DNA of 64,000 nucleotides from Cytophagales bacterium (lineage in GTDB: Bacteria; Bacteroidota; Bacteroidia; Cytophagales; Cyclobacteriaceae), in NCBI GenBank assembly GCA_022360055.1, contig JAKSDO010000103.1:1-64000 (forward strand), written 5' to 3'. Each line of letters begins with the position of its first letter. The stretch's first letter is position 1. Positions 28,469 to 36,667 of the stretch are shown here, in pieces. The position numbers were made by a program, and so were the translations under genes. The notes beneath the pieces are model-generated. The model was not told where the DNA came from. It saw only the letters and a program-made list of their open reading frames with translations, and made no database searches.

Positions 28469-28552
28469 GTCATTTCGACGTCAGGAGAGATTTGGCTTAT
28501 TTGTGGTGGCCCGGTGTTGATTAAACCAGATTTCTCACAAGTTCGAAATGAC
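28469..28552. repeat. inverted-repeat element of the GTCATTTCGA...AGAAATCT type
   Basis: Left arm 28469-28495 and right arm 28526-28552 are imperfect 27-base inverted repeats, both beginning GTCATTTCGA when read inward, separated by 30 bases. Short elements with these ends are, from general knowledge, common between genes in Bacteroidota. They look like miniature non-coding elements. Confidence 0.65.
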
Positions 28553-28600
28553 ACGTTTTACTTAACACTTCTTGGAATAGTTATTCTCTTGTTCCTGAAG

Positions 28601-28718
28601 CGGAATTTAGTTCCGTGCCAAAGCCGGAAGGTCATGCCTGTTTGGGAATGATATGGAAAAGTCGCGGAAGTAACTTCCGCTCCAGTGTTGGGGAAAAAAC
28701 CGCTGAAGTAACTTCTGC
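28601..28718. repeat. cluster of three GGAAGT-type palindromes
   Basis: CGGAATTTAGTTCCG (28601-28615), GCGGAAGTAACTTCCGC (28664-28680, perfect arms around one A) and GCTGAAGTAACTTCTGC (28702-28718, one mismatch pair). The last two share the core GAAGTAACTTC. They resemble REP-type sequences, but no transposase of that type is present. Confidence 0.6.
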
Positions 28719-28924
28719 ATTCGTGTGAGATCTGATTGCCTTTATACACACTGACAAGCCGATTCACCCTGTCCCGACTTTTTTTACTGTCATCTCGAGA
28801 CCTGACTTTTTATACAAAACGCACAAATTTGAACGACGTATTCTTGTGTATCTGTTTGATTTACAGATTTTTATAAAAACACATCATCGGTAGGCTCCTA
28901 TCTTGTCATTTAACACTGCAAAAA

Positions 28925-29082
28925 TCAGGTATAAATATTTGATGGTCTAAACGGGAAGAATTCTACATGTCTCACTTCTCGGAATTGGCTTCCGAACGCT
29001 GTGATCTTCGCGTTAAATGATTCAGCCGAAGCGTTAGTACTTCTGCAAAATCGTTCAGGATCGTTTCATAGTGGTTTACAAC
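28925..29082 (-). pseudogene. remnant of an ISAon1-like transposase, C-terminal end, frameshifted
   Basis: On the minus strand the frame ending at TGA 28927-28925 reads STNASAESFNAKITAFGSQF, then FREVRHVEFFPF. This strongly recalls the C-terminus of ISAon1/ISL3-group DDE transposases (usual form NASAESFNAKIKAFRSQFRGVR). Immediately upstream, in another frame, [12 protein letters not shown] matches the preceding family sequence, so at least one frameshift has occurred. Nothing of the catalytic core remains; the match stops at the infB stop codon (29078-29076). Confidence 0.7.
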
Positions 29083-31892
29083 GATCGTTTAACTTCTTTC
29101 TGTTCAAAGCTTTCAATGATATCCCCGATTTTAATATCGTTGAAGTTCTTTATCCTTATGCCACATTCAAACCCATGCTTTACTTCATTCGCATCTTCTT
29201 TAAATCGCTTCAGGGCATCAATCTCGCCGGTGTAAATAACGATACCGTCCCGAATCAATCGTATATTGTTGTTTCTTTTTATGGTACCATCGGTGACCAT
29301 ACAACCGGCAACAGTTCCGACTTTTGATATCTTGAAGACCTCTCGAACCTCCACGTTGGAAACAATAATTTCTTCAAAATCAGGTGCAAGCATGCCTTCC
29401 ATGGCATCTTTTATTTCATTTATAGCATCGTAGATCACCGAATAATGCCGGATCTCGATTTCTTCCTGTTCTGCGAGCTTTCTGGCTCCGGCAGACGGAC
29501 GCACCTGGAATCCAACAATAATTCCATCCGAAGCAGAGGCCAGGAGCACGTCAGACTCACTGATTTGACCTACGGCCTTGTGTTTGATATTCACCTGAAC
29601 TTCTTCGGTCGAAAGTTTTAAAAGAGAGTCGCTCAAGGCCTCTACGGATCCATCGACATCCCCTTTTAAGATGATATTCAATTCTTTAAATGAGCCGATC
29701 GCAAGACGTCGGCCAATTTCGTCGAGCGTGATATGCTTTTTGGTTCTCAATCCCTGTTCTCGGTGAAGTTGTTCTCTTTTGTTTGCAATTTCACGAGCTT
29801 CCCTGTCGGAATCCATGACGTTGAATTTATCACCTGCTTGAGGTGCTCCGTCCAACCCAAGAACCAAAACAGGAGTTGAAGGAGGCGCTTTCTTTACCTT
29901 TTTGCCACGATGATCGTACATGGCTTTTACTTTACCGTAATGAGCTCCGGCAAGAATTACATCGCCGATGTTTAATGTCCCCGATTGAACCAACACCGTA
30001 GTTACGTAGCCTCTTCCTTTATCCAATTCAGCTTCGACCACTGTTCCGATAGCGTTTTTGTTGGCATTGGCTTTCAATTCCAATAACTCGGCTTCCAAGA
30101 GGACCTTTTCAAGTAAATCGTCAATTCCCTGTCCCGTTTTAGCCGAAATCTCCTGACTTTGATATTTTCCTCCCCATTCTTCGACCAGTATGTTTATATT
30201 TGCCAATTCCTCTCTAATTTTATCAGGATTTGCGTTTGGTCTGTCAATTTTATTAATAGCAATAATAATCGGGACATCCGCTACCAAAGCATGGTTTATA
30301 GCTTCTTTTGTTTGGGGCATGACGCTGTCGTCGGCAGCCACAACGATAACAACAATATCAGTCAGCTTTGCCCCCCGGGCGCGCATTGCCGTGAAAGCTT
30401 CGTGACCCGGTGTATCGAGAAATGCAATTCTTTTACCGCTATCGGTAGTTACATCGTAAGCTCCGATATGTTGAGTGATCCCGCCGGCTTCGCCTTCCGT
30501 AATCTTTGAACTTCTAATGTAATCCAGGAGTGAGGTTTTTCCGTGATCGACATGCCCCATGATTGTTACGATCGGAGCACGATCTTCAAGATCTTCTTCT
30601 TTATCTTCTTCAATTTCTATATCCAGGTTTTCTTCTTCATCCACAAATTCAACTGAAAATTCAAATTCTTCGGCAATGATCGAGATTGCTTCTGCATCCA
30701 GTCTTTGATTGATGGATACAAACATACCCAAACTCATACAAACCGAGATTATCTCATTTACCGACACGTCCATCAATGATGCCAGGTCATTTGCCGAGAT
30801 AAATTCGCTGACTTTGAGAACTCTCGATGCTTCCTGTTCTTTCTGCATCTCCTTTTCTTGCGCTTCGGCAATTGCCGATCTCTTTTCCCGACGATACTTC
30901 GACCGGCTTACCGAGCTTGATTTTCCGGAACCGCTGAGCTTGGCTAATGTGGCCTTGATTTGCTCCTGAATTTCCTTTTCTGAAGGTTCTTCTTTTTGAG
31001 GGCGCTGATTCTTTTTGTCCTTTCTTCTGGTCTGCTGTTGATTTTCTGCCTTGATATTAGCGCCGCTTTCAACCGGATCGCTTTTTCTCAGTCGCTTTCT
31101 GGGTCTTTTTTTCTTTTTCTTTTCTTTGCTGTCATCCGAGGATGCTACAGGTTTTTCAGCTTTTTTGGGGAGATCAATTTTTCCGAGCACTTTTAAGCCC
31201 TTCAGCGTTTCCGCCTTGGCTGCTATGACGCTTTCTTCTTCCTCATGCTCTTTGCCCGGCACAGGCGCTTGTTTTTCAGCGGGTATTTCATCTGCCAGCG
31301 TTTCTTTTGGGGGAGCCTCTTCCTTCTCAGGAGTCTCCGTCTCCACTTTTTCAGGCTCTGGCTCTGATTCGGTTACGACCTTTTCAGGTGTTTCTTCTGC
31401 GGCCTTGTCCTCTTCTTCAGCAGCCTTGCCCTCTTCTTTTGCAGTTGTTTGCTTCTTATCCAGGTCGATTTTACCAACAACTTTAATTCCTTTCAATCTG
31501 GGTTTTTCGGAAACCACATCTTCTTCCTGAACATCTTTGGCAGTCTGGGGTTCGGATGAAGAATGAGGTTCTTCTTTTTGTTCGAATTGATTGTCCTTGA
31601 TCAGGATTTCTTCTTCGGATTCATTCTTGTACGGTAAATTGTCGCTTTCCGCGTCAATTACTACGTCTTCGGCATGTTTTGAGCCAATGGAAAGACTTGA
31701 AGCCTCCTCCTTGTCAAGCGCAGAATCTGCAAATTCTTTGGAGAGCAGGTCCAGTTGTTCTCCGTTTATTTTGAAGTTGGGATTGTCTTCAATTTTAATC
31801 CCCTGGGAGTCCAGATACTCGATAATGGTGTTTTTCCCAATATTGAGCTTCCTGGCCACCTGGCTCAATCTCATCATTCGTACTGCCATCAA
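29076..31892 (-). CDS. infB: translation initiation factor IF-2
   Basis: 938 residues. The N-terminal IF2_N helix (about 5-45) is followed by a long Glu/Lys/Pro-rich linker (about 85-300), a second N domain (about 365-410), and the GTPase domain with MGHVDHGKT at 445-453, DTPGHE and NKID. Domains II to IV end in EVKRSL. It brings initiator tRNA to the 30S subunit. It is the third gene of rimP-nusA-infB, 33 bases after nusA. The low-complexity linker produces long antisense frames that are not genes. Confidence 0.97.
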   Translation of the reverse strand: MMAVRMMRLSQVARKLNIGKNTIIEYLDSQGIKIEDNPNFKINGEQLDLLSKEFADSALDKEEASSLSIGSKHAEDVVIDAESDNLPYKNESEEEILIKDNQFEQKEEPHSSSEPQTAKDVQEEDVVSEKPRLKGIKVVGKIDLDKKQTTAKEEGKAAEEEDKAAEETPEKVVTESEPEPEKVETETPEKEEAPPKETLADEIPAEKQAPVPGKEHEEEESVIAAKAETLKGLKVLGKIDLPKKAEKPVASSDDSKEKKKKKRPRKRLRKSDPVESGANIKAENQQQTRRKDKKNQRPQKEEPSEKEIQEQIKATLAKLSGSGKSSSVSRSKYRREKRSAIAEAQEKEMQKEQEASRVLKVSEFISANDLASLMDVSVNEIISVCMSLGMFVSINQRLDAEAISIIAEEFEFSVEFVDEEENLDIEIEEDKEEDLEDRAPIVTIMGHVDHGKTSLLDYIRSSKITEGEAGGITQHIGAYDVTTDSGKRIAFLDTPGHEAFTAMRARGAKLTDIVVIVVAADDSVMPQTKEAINHALVADVPIIIAINKIDRPNANPDKIREELANINILVEEWGGKYQSQEISAKTGQGIDDLLEKVLLEAELLELKANANKNAIGTVVEAELDKGRGYVTTVLVQSGTLNIGDVILAGAHYGKVKAMYDHRGKKVKKAPPSTPVLVLGLDGAPQAGDKFNVMDSDREAREIANKREQLHREQGLRTKKHITLDEIGRRLAIGSFKELNIILKGDVDGSVEALSDSLLKLSTEEVQVNIKHKAVGQISESDVLLASASDGIIVGFQVRPSAGARKLAEQEEIEIRHYSVIYDAINEIKDAMEGMLAPDFEEIIVSNVEVREVFKISKVGTVAGCMVTDGTIKRNNNIRLIRDGIVIYTGEIDALKRFKEDANEVKHGFECGIRIKNFNDIKIGDIIESFEQKEVKRSL

Positions 31893-31925
31893 TTCAATTA
31901 TTTAAAGTTGTTGTTCAAACAAAAA

Positions 31926-33170
31926 CTATTCGAATTCCTGTTTGATAATATTTAAGACCTCTTCGATGGTTTCCTCTTCGAGGTCTGTTCTTCTGTCCAA
32001 ATCTTCTTTGGAAAGCGCAAGAACACTTTTAGCGGTATCAAGCCCAATCCTTTTAAATTCATCAATTACCCAGCTGTCAATTTCATCGGCAAATTCTTCA
32101 AGATCGACATCTTCTTCGATCTCTTCTCCCTGCAGATCTCTGAATACATCTATTTCCAATCCGACGAGTTTACTGGCCAATTTAATGTTGTGGCCGCCTT
32201 TTCCAATGGCGAGCGAAACCTGGTCCGGTTTCAGGTATACGGAAACCCGCCCCTCTTCTTCTTCTACTTTGATATTTGTGATTTTTGCCGGACTTAGAGC
32301 CCTGCTTATATAGAGCTCCATATTGTCTGTGTAATTAATCACATCGATATTTTCATTCTGCAGTTCGCGAACTATGCTGTGAATTCTGGAACCTTTCATC
32401 CCTACACAAGCCCCTACCGGATCAATGCGGTCGTCATAAGATTCCACGGAAACTTTTGCTCGTTCACCCGGCTCCCGAACTACTTTTTTGATGGTAATCA
32501 AACCATCAAAAACTTCCGGCACTTCGTTTTCAAACAATCGTTCCAAAAATGTCGGAGAGGTTCGTGAAAGTATAATTCTGGGATTTCCATTCACCATTTC
32601 AACGCGATGCACAATGGCCCTTACGGAATCTCCCTTTCTGAATCTGTCTTTTGGTATTTGCTCCATTTTAGGCAAATTTAACTCATTCCCTTCGGCATCG
32701 ATCAATAACATTTCCTTTTGCATGACCTGGTATGCTTCACCGACAATGATCTCGCCTACAAGATCTTTATATTTTAAAAACAGATTATCCTTTTCAAGAT
32801 CTTTTATTTTTTGGATCAGGGTCTGTCTTGCCGTCATAACGGCCCTGCGCCCAAAATCCAAAAGCTTTATCTCTTCCGCAACCTCTTCTCCGATTTCAAA
32901 ATCAGGTTCTATTTTTCTCGCTTCGGACAGACTTATCTTATCATAATCCCAAATATCTTCGGAATTGTCATCAACAATTTCTCTGAACCTCCAGATTTCC
33001 AGGTCTCCTTTATCCGCATTAATAATTATATCAAAATTATCATCGGTTTTGTATTTTTTCCTGATCATTGTTCTGAAAACATCCTCTAATATTCTGATCA
33101 TCGTCGGACGATCGACATTCTTATGCCTCGCAAATTCTGCAAACGATTCGATTAATGTTGAATGATCCAT
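31926..33170 (-). CDS. nusA: transcription termination/antitermination factor NusA
   Basis: 414 residues: NusA N-terminal domain (1-125), S1 domain (about 135-200), KH1 and KH2 (about 230-345, with GACVGMKGSRI and LAIGKGGHNIKLA) and an acidic C-terminal extension. It binds RNA polymerase and RNA to control pausing and termination. It sits between rimP (29 bases upstream) and infB, the usual order. The long repeated AR domains of E. coli NusA are absent, as in most Bacteroidota. Confidence 0.96.
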   Translation of the reverse strand: MDHSTLIESFAEFARHKNVDRPTMIRILEDVFRTMIRKKYKTDDNFDIIINADKGDLEIWRFREIVDDNSEDIWDYDKISLSEARKIEPDFEIGEEVAEEIKLLDFGRRAVMTARQTLIQKIKDLEKDNLFLKYKDLVGEIIVGEAYQVMQKEMLLIDAEGNELNLPKMEQIPKDRFRKGDSVRAIVHRVEMVNGNPRIILSRTSPTFLERLFENEVPEVFDGLITIKKVVREPGERAKVSVESYDDRIDPVGACVGMKGSRIHSIVRELQNENIDVINYTDNMELYISRALSPAKITNIKVEEEEGRVSVYLKPDQVSLAIGKGGHNIKLASKLVGLEIDVFRDLQGEEIEEDVDLEEFADEIDSWVIDEFKRIGLDTAKSVLALSKEDLDRRTDLEEETIEEVLNIIKQEFE

Positions 33171-33199
33171 CTCTAACTTTATGTACTTATTTAATTTTT

Positions 33200-33667
33200 T
33201 TACAACCTAATCACTACTTTTGAATGCTCAATTTCGTCAAAGGACAACCTCAAAGACGCCTTGTTAATTTCCTTTTTGATTTTACCGGACCTGACTGATA
33301 ATTCAATTTCATCTTCGATTACGTTGAGCAATACTCCCTGATACTTTTTATTTTCTTTTGTTAATACTTCCAATTCTTTTCCAATATGCTTTGGATATTG
33401 TCTTTGAAGTACCAGCGCTTTGTCTGCTCCCGGCGAAGATACTTCAATGATATATCTTCCTTCAACAATATCCGTGATTTCCAACTCATCCGATAGTGCT
33501 TTGCTGATTTTTGAACAATCATCGATATCAACATATTTATCTCCATCGATAAAAACCTGAATTTTCCGGTTCCCCTTTTTGCCCTTTATTTGCACATCGA
33601 CAAGAAATATCTCATCGCGTTTGATGAACCCATTTACCAGTTTAGTGACTTCTTCCTTTAAATTCAT
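33200..33667 (-). CDS. rimP: ribosome maturation factor RimP
   Basis: 155 residues. FIDGDKYVDIDDCSKIS (about 45-61) and EVSSPGADKAL (about 90-100) are the family motifs. It aids 30S subunit maturation in the cytoplasm and heads the rimP-nusA-infB operon. Its leader holds a clear promoter and a terminator-like hairpin ending 17 bases before the ATG. Confidence 0.93.
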   Translation of the reverse strand: MNLKEEVTKLVNGFIKRDEIFLVDVQIKGKKGNRKIQVFIDGDKYVDIDDCSKISKALSDELEITDIVEGRYIIEVSSPGADKALVLQRQYPKHIGKELEVLTKENKKYQGVLLNVIEDEIELSVRSGKIKKEINKASLRLSFDEIEHSKVVIRL

Positions 33668-33684
33668 AATAATTTTGAACCATT

Positions 33685-33706
33685 AAAAAAGGGGACTTTG
33701 GTCCCC
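33685..33706 (-). terminator. terminator-like hairpin in the rimP leader (possible attenuator)
   Basis: On the minus strand GGGGAC (33706-33701) pairs with GTCCCC (33696-33691) around a CAAA-type loop, followed by six T (33690-33685). It lies between the promoter at 33731-33761 and the rimP ATG at 33667, so it would act on the operon's own leader. Confidence 0.7.
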
Positions 33707-33730
33707 TCAGGCTCAATTCAAATTTCGATG

Positions 33731-33761
33731 CAAAGGTAATTAAATTGACATTCAAAACAAA
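33731..33761 (-). promoter_or_regulatory. promoter of the rimP-nusA-infB operon
   Basis: Read on the minus strand: TTTG (33761-33758), exactly 19 bases, TACCTTTG (33738-33731). This is a full match to the Bacteroidota consensus TTTG-N19-TAnnTTTG. Transcription would begin near 33724, giving a leader of about 57 bases. Confidence 0.75.
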
Positions 33762-33812
33762 TATTATTCTCTTATTAACAACCAATTGAAAAATATTAAA
33801 GTGCCGGGTCCG

Positions 33813-33842
33813 GCGATGGTATTTCAGGCATCGCGTTTTTTT
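33813..33842 (+). terminator. terminator-like hairpin with no assigned transcript
   Basis: GCGATG (33813-33818) pairs with CATCGC (33829-33834) around 10 bases, then G and seven T. A small GCCGG-CCGGC hairpin (33803-33814) overlaps its base. No plus-strand gene lies upstream within 4 kb, since infB, nusA and rimP are on the minus strand. Confidence 0.55.
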
Positions 33843-34080
33843 ATTCCCGGGCATTTTTAATTTTCTCAGCCGGATTTATTCTTTGGAATTCCGGAATATC
33901 GTTTGGGTGATGTCCAATTTGAATGATCAACCATTTATTATGCATCGGGCCTGCGGTGACCATTGAATCGGAGCCTCTCAACACGGAAATATACGAGACG
34001 TAAATCCTGTGAAGAGGAGTAGTCCATCATTAACGGGCAATAATCGATGGGCCGGATAATGAATTATAAATTTTTCAGGT

Positions 34081-34088
34081 TAAATTTG
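34081..34088 (+). promoter_or_regulatory. -7 element abutting the cysS start
   Basis: TAAATTTG ends 4 bases before the cysS ATG at 34093, so transcription from it would begin at or beside the start codon (leaderless or nearly so). A clear -33 partner is not visible. Confidence 0.35.
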
Positions 34089-34092
34089 CGCC

Positions 34093-35586
34093 ATGCAAAA
34101 TCAATTGAAAGTATATAATTCGCTAACGAAGACGAAGGAAGTTTTTGAACCTATCAATCCGCCTTTTGTAGGCATGTATGTATGTGGGCCGACGGTTTAC
34201 AGCGACGTGCATCTTGGGAATATCCGCACCTTTTTGAGTTTTGACGTTATTTACAGGTATTTGACGCACCTGGGGTATAAAGTCAGGTACGTGAGGAATA
34301 TCACGGACGTAGGGCATCTGGAAAGCGATGCGGACGATGGCGAGGATAAAATTGGGAAAAAAGCCAAGCTGGAAAATCTGGAACCTATGGAAATCGTGCA
34401 GAGATATGTCAACGATTTTCATCGTGTTGTTGCAAAATTCAATATACTTGACCCTGACATTGAGCCGAGCGCTATCGGCCATATTCAGGAGCAGATAAAC
34501 ATGATTGAAAAACTGATCGCCAAAGGATTGGCATACGAAGTAAACGGCTCCGTGTATTTCGATGTGAACAAATACAACGAAACGGAAAAATATGGGATTT
34601 TATCCGGCAGGATCGTGGAAGAACTGCAGGCGGGATCCCGGGAACTCGACGGACAGGAAGCGAAGCGGAATAGCATCGATTTTGCGTTGTGGAAAAACGC
34701 CAGCCCATCTCATATCATGCGATGGGAATCTCCCTGGGGGGTTGGATTTCCGGGATGGCACCTCGAGTGTTCCGCAATGAGTTCCAAGTACCTGGGAGAA
34801 ACCTTTGATATTCACGGAGGGGGAATGGACCTGAAGTTTCCGCACCATGAATGTGAGATTGCTCAATCCGTGGGCGTTAATGGAAAACAACCTGTAAAAT
34901 ACTGGTTGCACACAAACATGCTCACTGTAAACGGGCAAAAAATGTCCAAATCTCTGGGGAATTCATTTTTACCGGAAGAACTGTTTACCGGCGCGCACGA
35001 TTTATTAAATGAGCCCTATTCACCAATGACGGTCAGGTTTTTTATGCTTCAATCGCATTATTCAAGCACACTGGATTTTTCCAACGACGCATTGAAAGCC
35101 GCGGCTAAAGGATATAAGAAAATGATCAATGGCTTGGTGCTGGCCAGGAAATTAAAATATGTAAGCGACGATTCCGTTGAAGAAAACGAAAAAGCCAAAG
35201 CTCAGATTGATAACATAATTGAAAACTGCTACCGGGCGCTGAACGATGATTTTAATACTGCGCTGGCCATTGCTCAATTGTTTAATCTGTTAAAAAAAAT
35301 AAATTCAATTTCCACAGGCAATCTAAAACAGGCGGAACTCGGGAGCGAGAAGTTTCACAGGCTTAAAGATACCTTTATATCCATTGTCGAAGATGTTTTA
35401 GGATTGAAGGAAGAAAAACCTCAGGATGTCGAGGGGTTCATCGATATTATCATTGGTCTGTACCGACAGGCGAAGGCAAACAAGGAGTACGACAAAGTAG
35501 ATGATATCCGGTCGCAGTTAAAGGCTTACGGCGTGGTGTTAAAAGATATGAAAGACAATGTGGATTGGGCATATGAGGAGTTATGA
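34093..35586 (+). CDS. cysS: cysteinyl-tRNA synthetase
   Basis: 497 residues, normal length. Cys31 in MYVCGPTVY is a zinc ligand; HLGN at 40-43 is the HIGH motif and KMSKS lies at 283-287. [10 protein letters not shown] and HHECEIAQ provide the remaining zinc ligands. It charges tRNA-Cys. The stop overlaps the next gene by 4 bases (ATGA), giving coupling with the glutaminyl-cyclase-like gene. Confidence 0.96.
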   Translation: MQNQLKVYNSLTKTKEVFEPINPPFVGMYVCGPTVYSDVHLGNIRTFLSFDVIYRYLTHLGYKVRYVRNITDVGHLESDADDGEDKIGKKAKLENLEPMEIVQRYVNDFHRVVAKFNILDPDIEPSAIGHIQEQINMIEKLIAKGLAYEVNGSVYFDVNKYNETEKYGILSGRIVEELQAGSRELDGQEAKRNSIDFALWKNASPSHIMRWESPWGVGFPGWHLECSAMSSKYLGETFDIHGGGMDLKFPHHECEIAQSVGVNGKQPVKYWLHTNMLTVNGQKMSKSLGNSFLPEELFTGAHDLLNEPYSPMTVRFFMLQSHYSSTLDFSNDALKAAAKGYKKMINGLVLARKLKYVSDDSVEENEKAKAQIDNIIENCYRALNDDFNTALAIAQLFNLLKKINSISTGNLKQAELGSEKFHRLKDTFISIVEDVLGLKEEKPQDVEGFIDIIIGLYRQAKANKEYDKVDDIRSQLKAYGVVLKDMKDNVDWAYEEL

Positions 35587-36593
35587 TTGACAGGTTATTT
35601 TTAGGGTTTACCGCGATTCTTTTTTTATTTATTGGATGCGAAAGCAGTAAGAAGTCCATAGATAAAGTCAGCAGCCGAAACTCTGCAAAGACAATTACCG
35701 TTCCATCGTTCAACAGCGATTCGGCTTATTCTTTTATACAAAAACAGGTTTCTTTTGGGCCTCGCGTACCAAACACCGTCGGTCATAAATTATGCGGAGA
35801 CTATCTCATTAATCAACTTAAATCCTACCGTGCCATTGTACAGGTACAGGATTTTAGCGAACAAGCCTACGACGGAACGGTGCTATATCTGAAGAATATT
35901 ATTGCCACTTACAATCCCGATGTAAGAAAGCGTATTTTGCTCGCCGCGCATTGGGATTCCAGGCCGTATGCCGACAAAGATGTTGAAAACAGATATGAGC
36001 CCATTGACGGAGCAAATGATGGCGCCAGCGGCGTTGGCGTACTCCTTGAAGTTGCCCGGGTAATCGGCGGGAATGAGCATCCCAAAGTAGGTATTGACAT
36101 TATTTTTTTTGACGGAGAGGACTATGGCGAGCATGAAGATGTCGAAAACGTACCCATGAAAAATGGACTGGTTCAGATTTGGTGGTGCCTGGGCTCCCAA
36201 TACTGGGCAGATCATCCGCATGTGCCCAAATATTCTGCTTACTACGGGATACTGCTCGATATGGTTGGTGCTCGAAATGCCCGGTTTTTTAAGGAGGGCG
36301 GGTCCATGCAGTTCGCGCCCAAAGTTGTAGATCGGGTATGGGCCAATGCCCGCAGTCTCGGGTATTCCAACTACTTCATTAACATAAATAGTCCCGGAAT
36401 TATGGACGATCACATATTTGTGAACCGGGATGCCAAAATACCTATGATCAATATCGTAGAGTATGACCCGGATTCGCCAAGTTACTATTTCGGAAGCTAT
36501 CACCATACAAGAGCGGATAACATGAGCATCATTGATAAACAGACCCTTCAGGCAGTCGGAGAGACAGTGCTTTACTCCGTATATAATGAATAA
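35583..36593 (+). CDS. glutaminyl-peptide cyclotransferase-like M28 zinc lipoprotein
   Basis: 336 residues with a lipoprotein signal ending LFIGC (Cys19). The zinc-enzyme core has AAHWDSRPYAD, DGANDGASG, FFDGEDYG and DDHIFVN; WWCLGSQYW is a mark of animal-type glutaminyl cyclases in the M28 clan. Such enzymes turn N-terminal glutamine into pyroglutamate; this one would act in the periplasm or on the surface. It overlaps cysS by 4 bases. An aminopeptidase activity is the alternative. Confidence 0.82.
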   Translation: MIDRLFLGFTAILFLFIGCESSKKSIDKVSSRNSAKTITVPSFNSDSAYSFIQKQVSFGPRVPNTVGHKLCGDYLINQLKSYRAIVQVQDFSEQAYDGTVLYLKNIIATYNPDVRKRILLAAHWDSRPYADKDVENRYEPIDGANDGASGVGVLLEVARVIGGNEHPKVGIDIIFFDGEDYGEHEDVENVPMKNGLVQIWWCLGSQYWADHPHVPKYSAYYGILLDMVGARNARFFKEGGSMQFAPKVVDRVWANARSLGYSNYFININSPGIMDDHIFVNRDAKIPMINIVEYDPDSPSYYFGSYHHTRADNMSIIDKQTLQAVGETVLYSVYNE

Positions 36594-36667
36594 ACAATTA
36601 TTGTTTTTCATAATATAATTCCTTTACTTAAAAACTTACTTCAAAATAAATCCACATCGATACGACA

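Larger units (their letters stand above)
28097..29075. other. 979-base gap filled with repeats and mobile-element debris
   Basis: No intact gene is visible. It holds a strong terminator-like hairpin (28270-28326), the second 54-bp repeat (28360-28413), an inverted-repeat element of the TCATTTCGA type (28469-28552) and three related palindromes (28601-28718). The decayed end of a transposase gene runs from 28925 into the infB stop region. Confidence 0.75.
33668..34092. other. divergent intergenic region rimP/cysS
   Basis: 425 bases. The left part holds the rimP promoter and leader hairpin; the middle holds a plus-strand hairpin with T tract (33813-33842) that belongs to no annotated gene. The right end holds the cysS -7 motif. 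I see no gene in 33845-34080. Confidence 0.6.

Noticed and set aside
28283-28651. 122-residue plus-strand frame downstream of the MORN gene
   Set aside because: It reads through the terminator stem, the 54-bp repeat and the inverted-repeat element; a chance frame across non-coding repeats.
31051-31530. 159-residue Ser-rich plus-strand frame opposite infB
   Set aside because: It is the antisense of the Glu/Lys-rich linker of IF-2; codon bias of the low-complexity region keeps the frame open. No start context or homology.
35883-36611. 242-residue minus-strand frame opposite the glutaminyl-cyclase-like gene
   Set aside because: Entirely antisense to a well-supported gene, with no recognisable domain.
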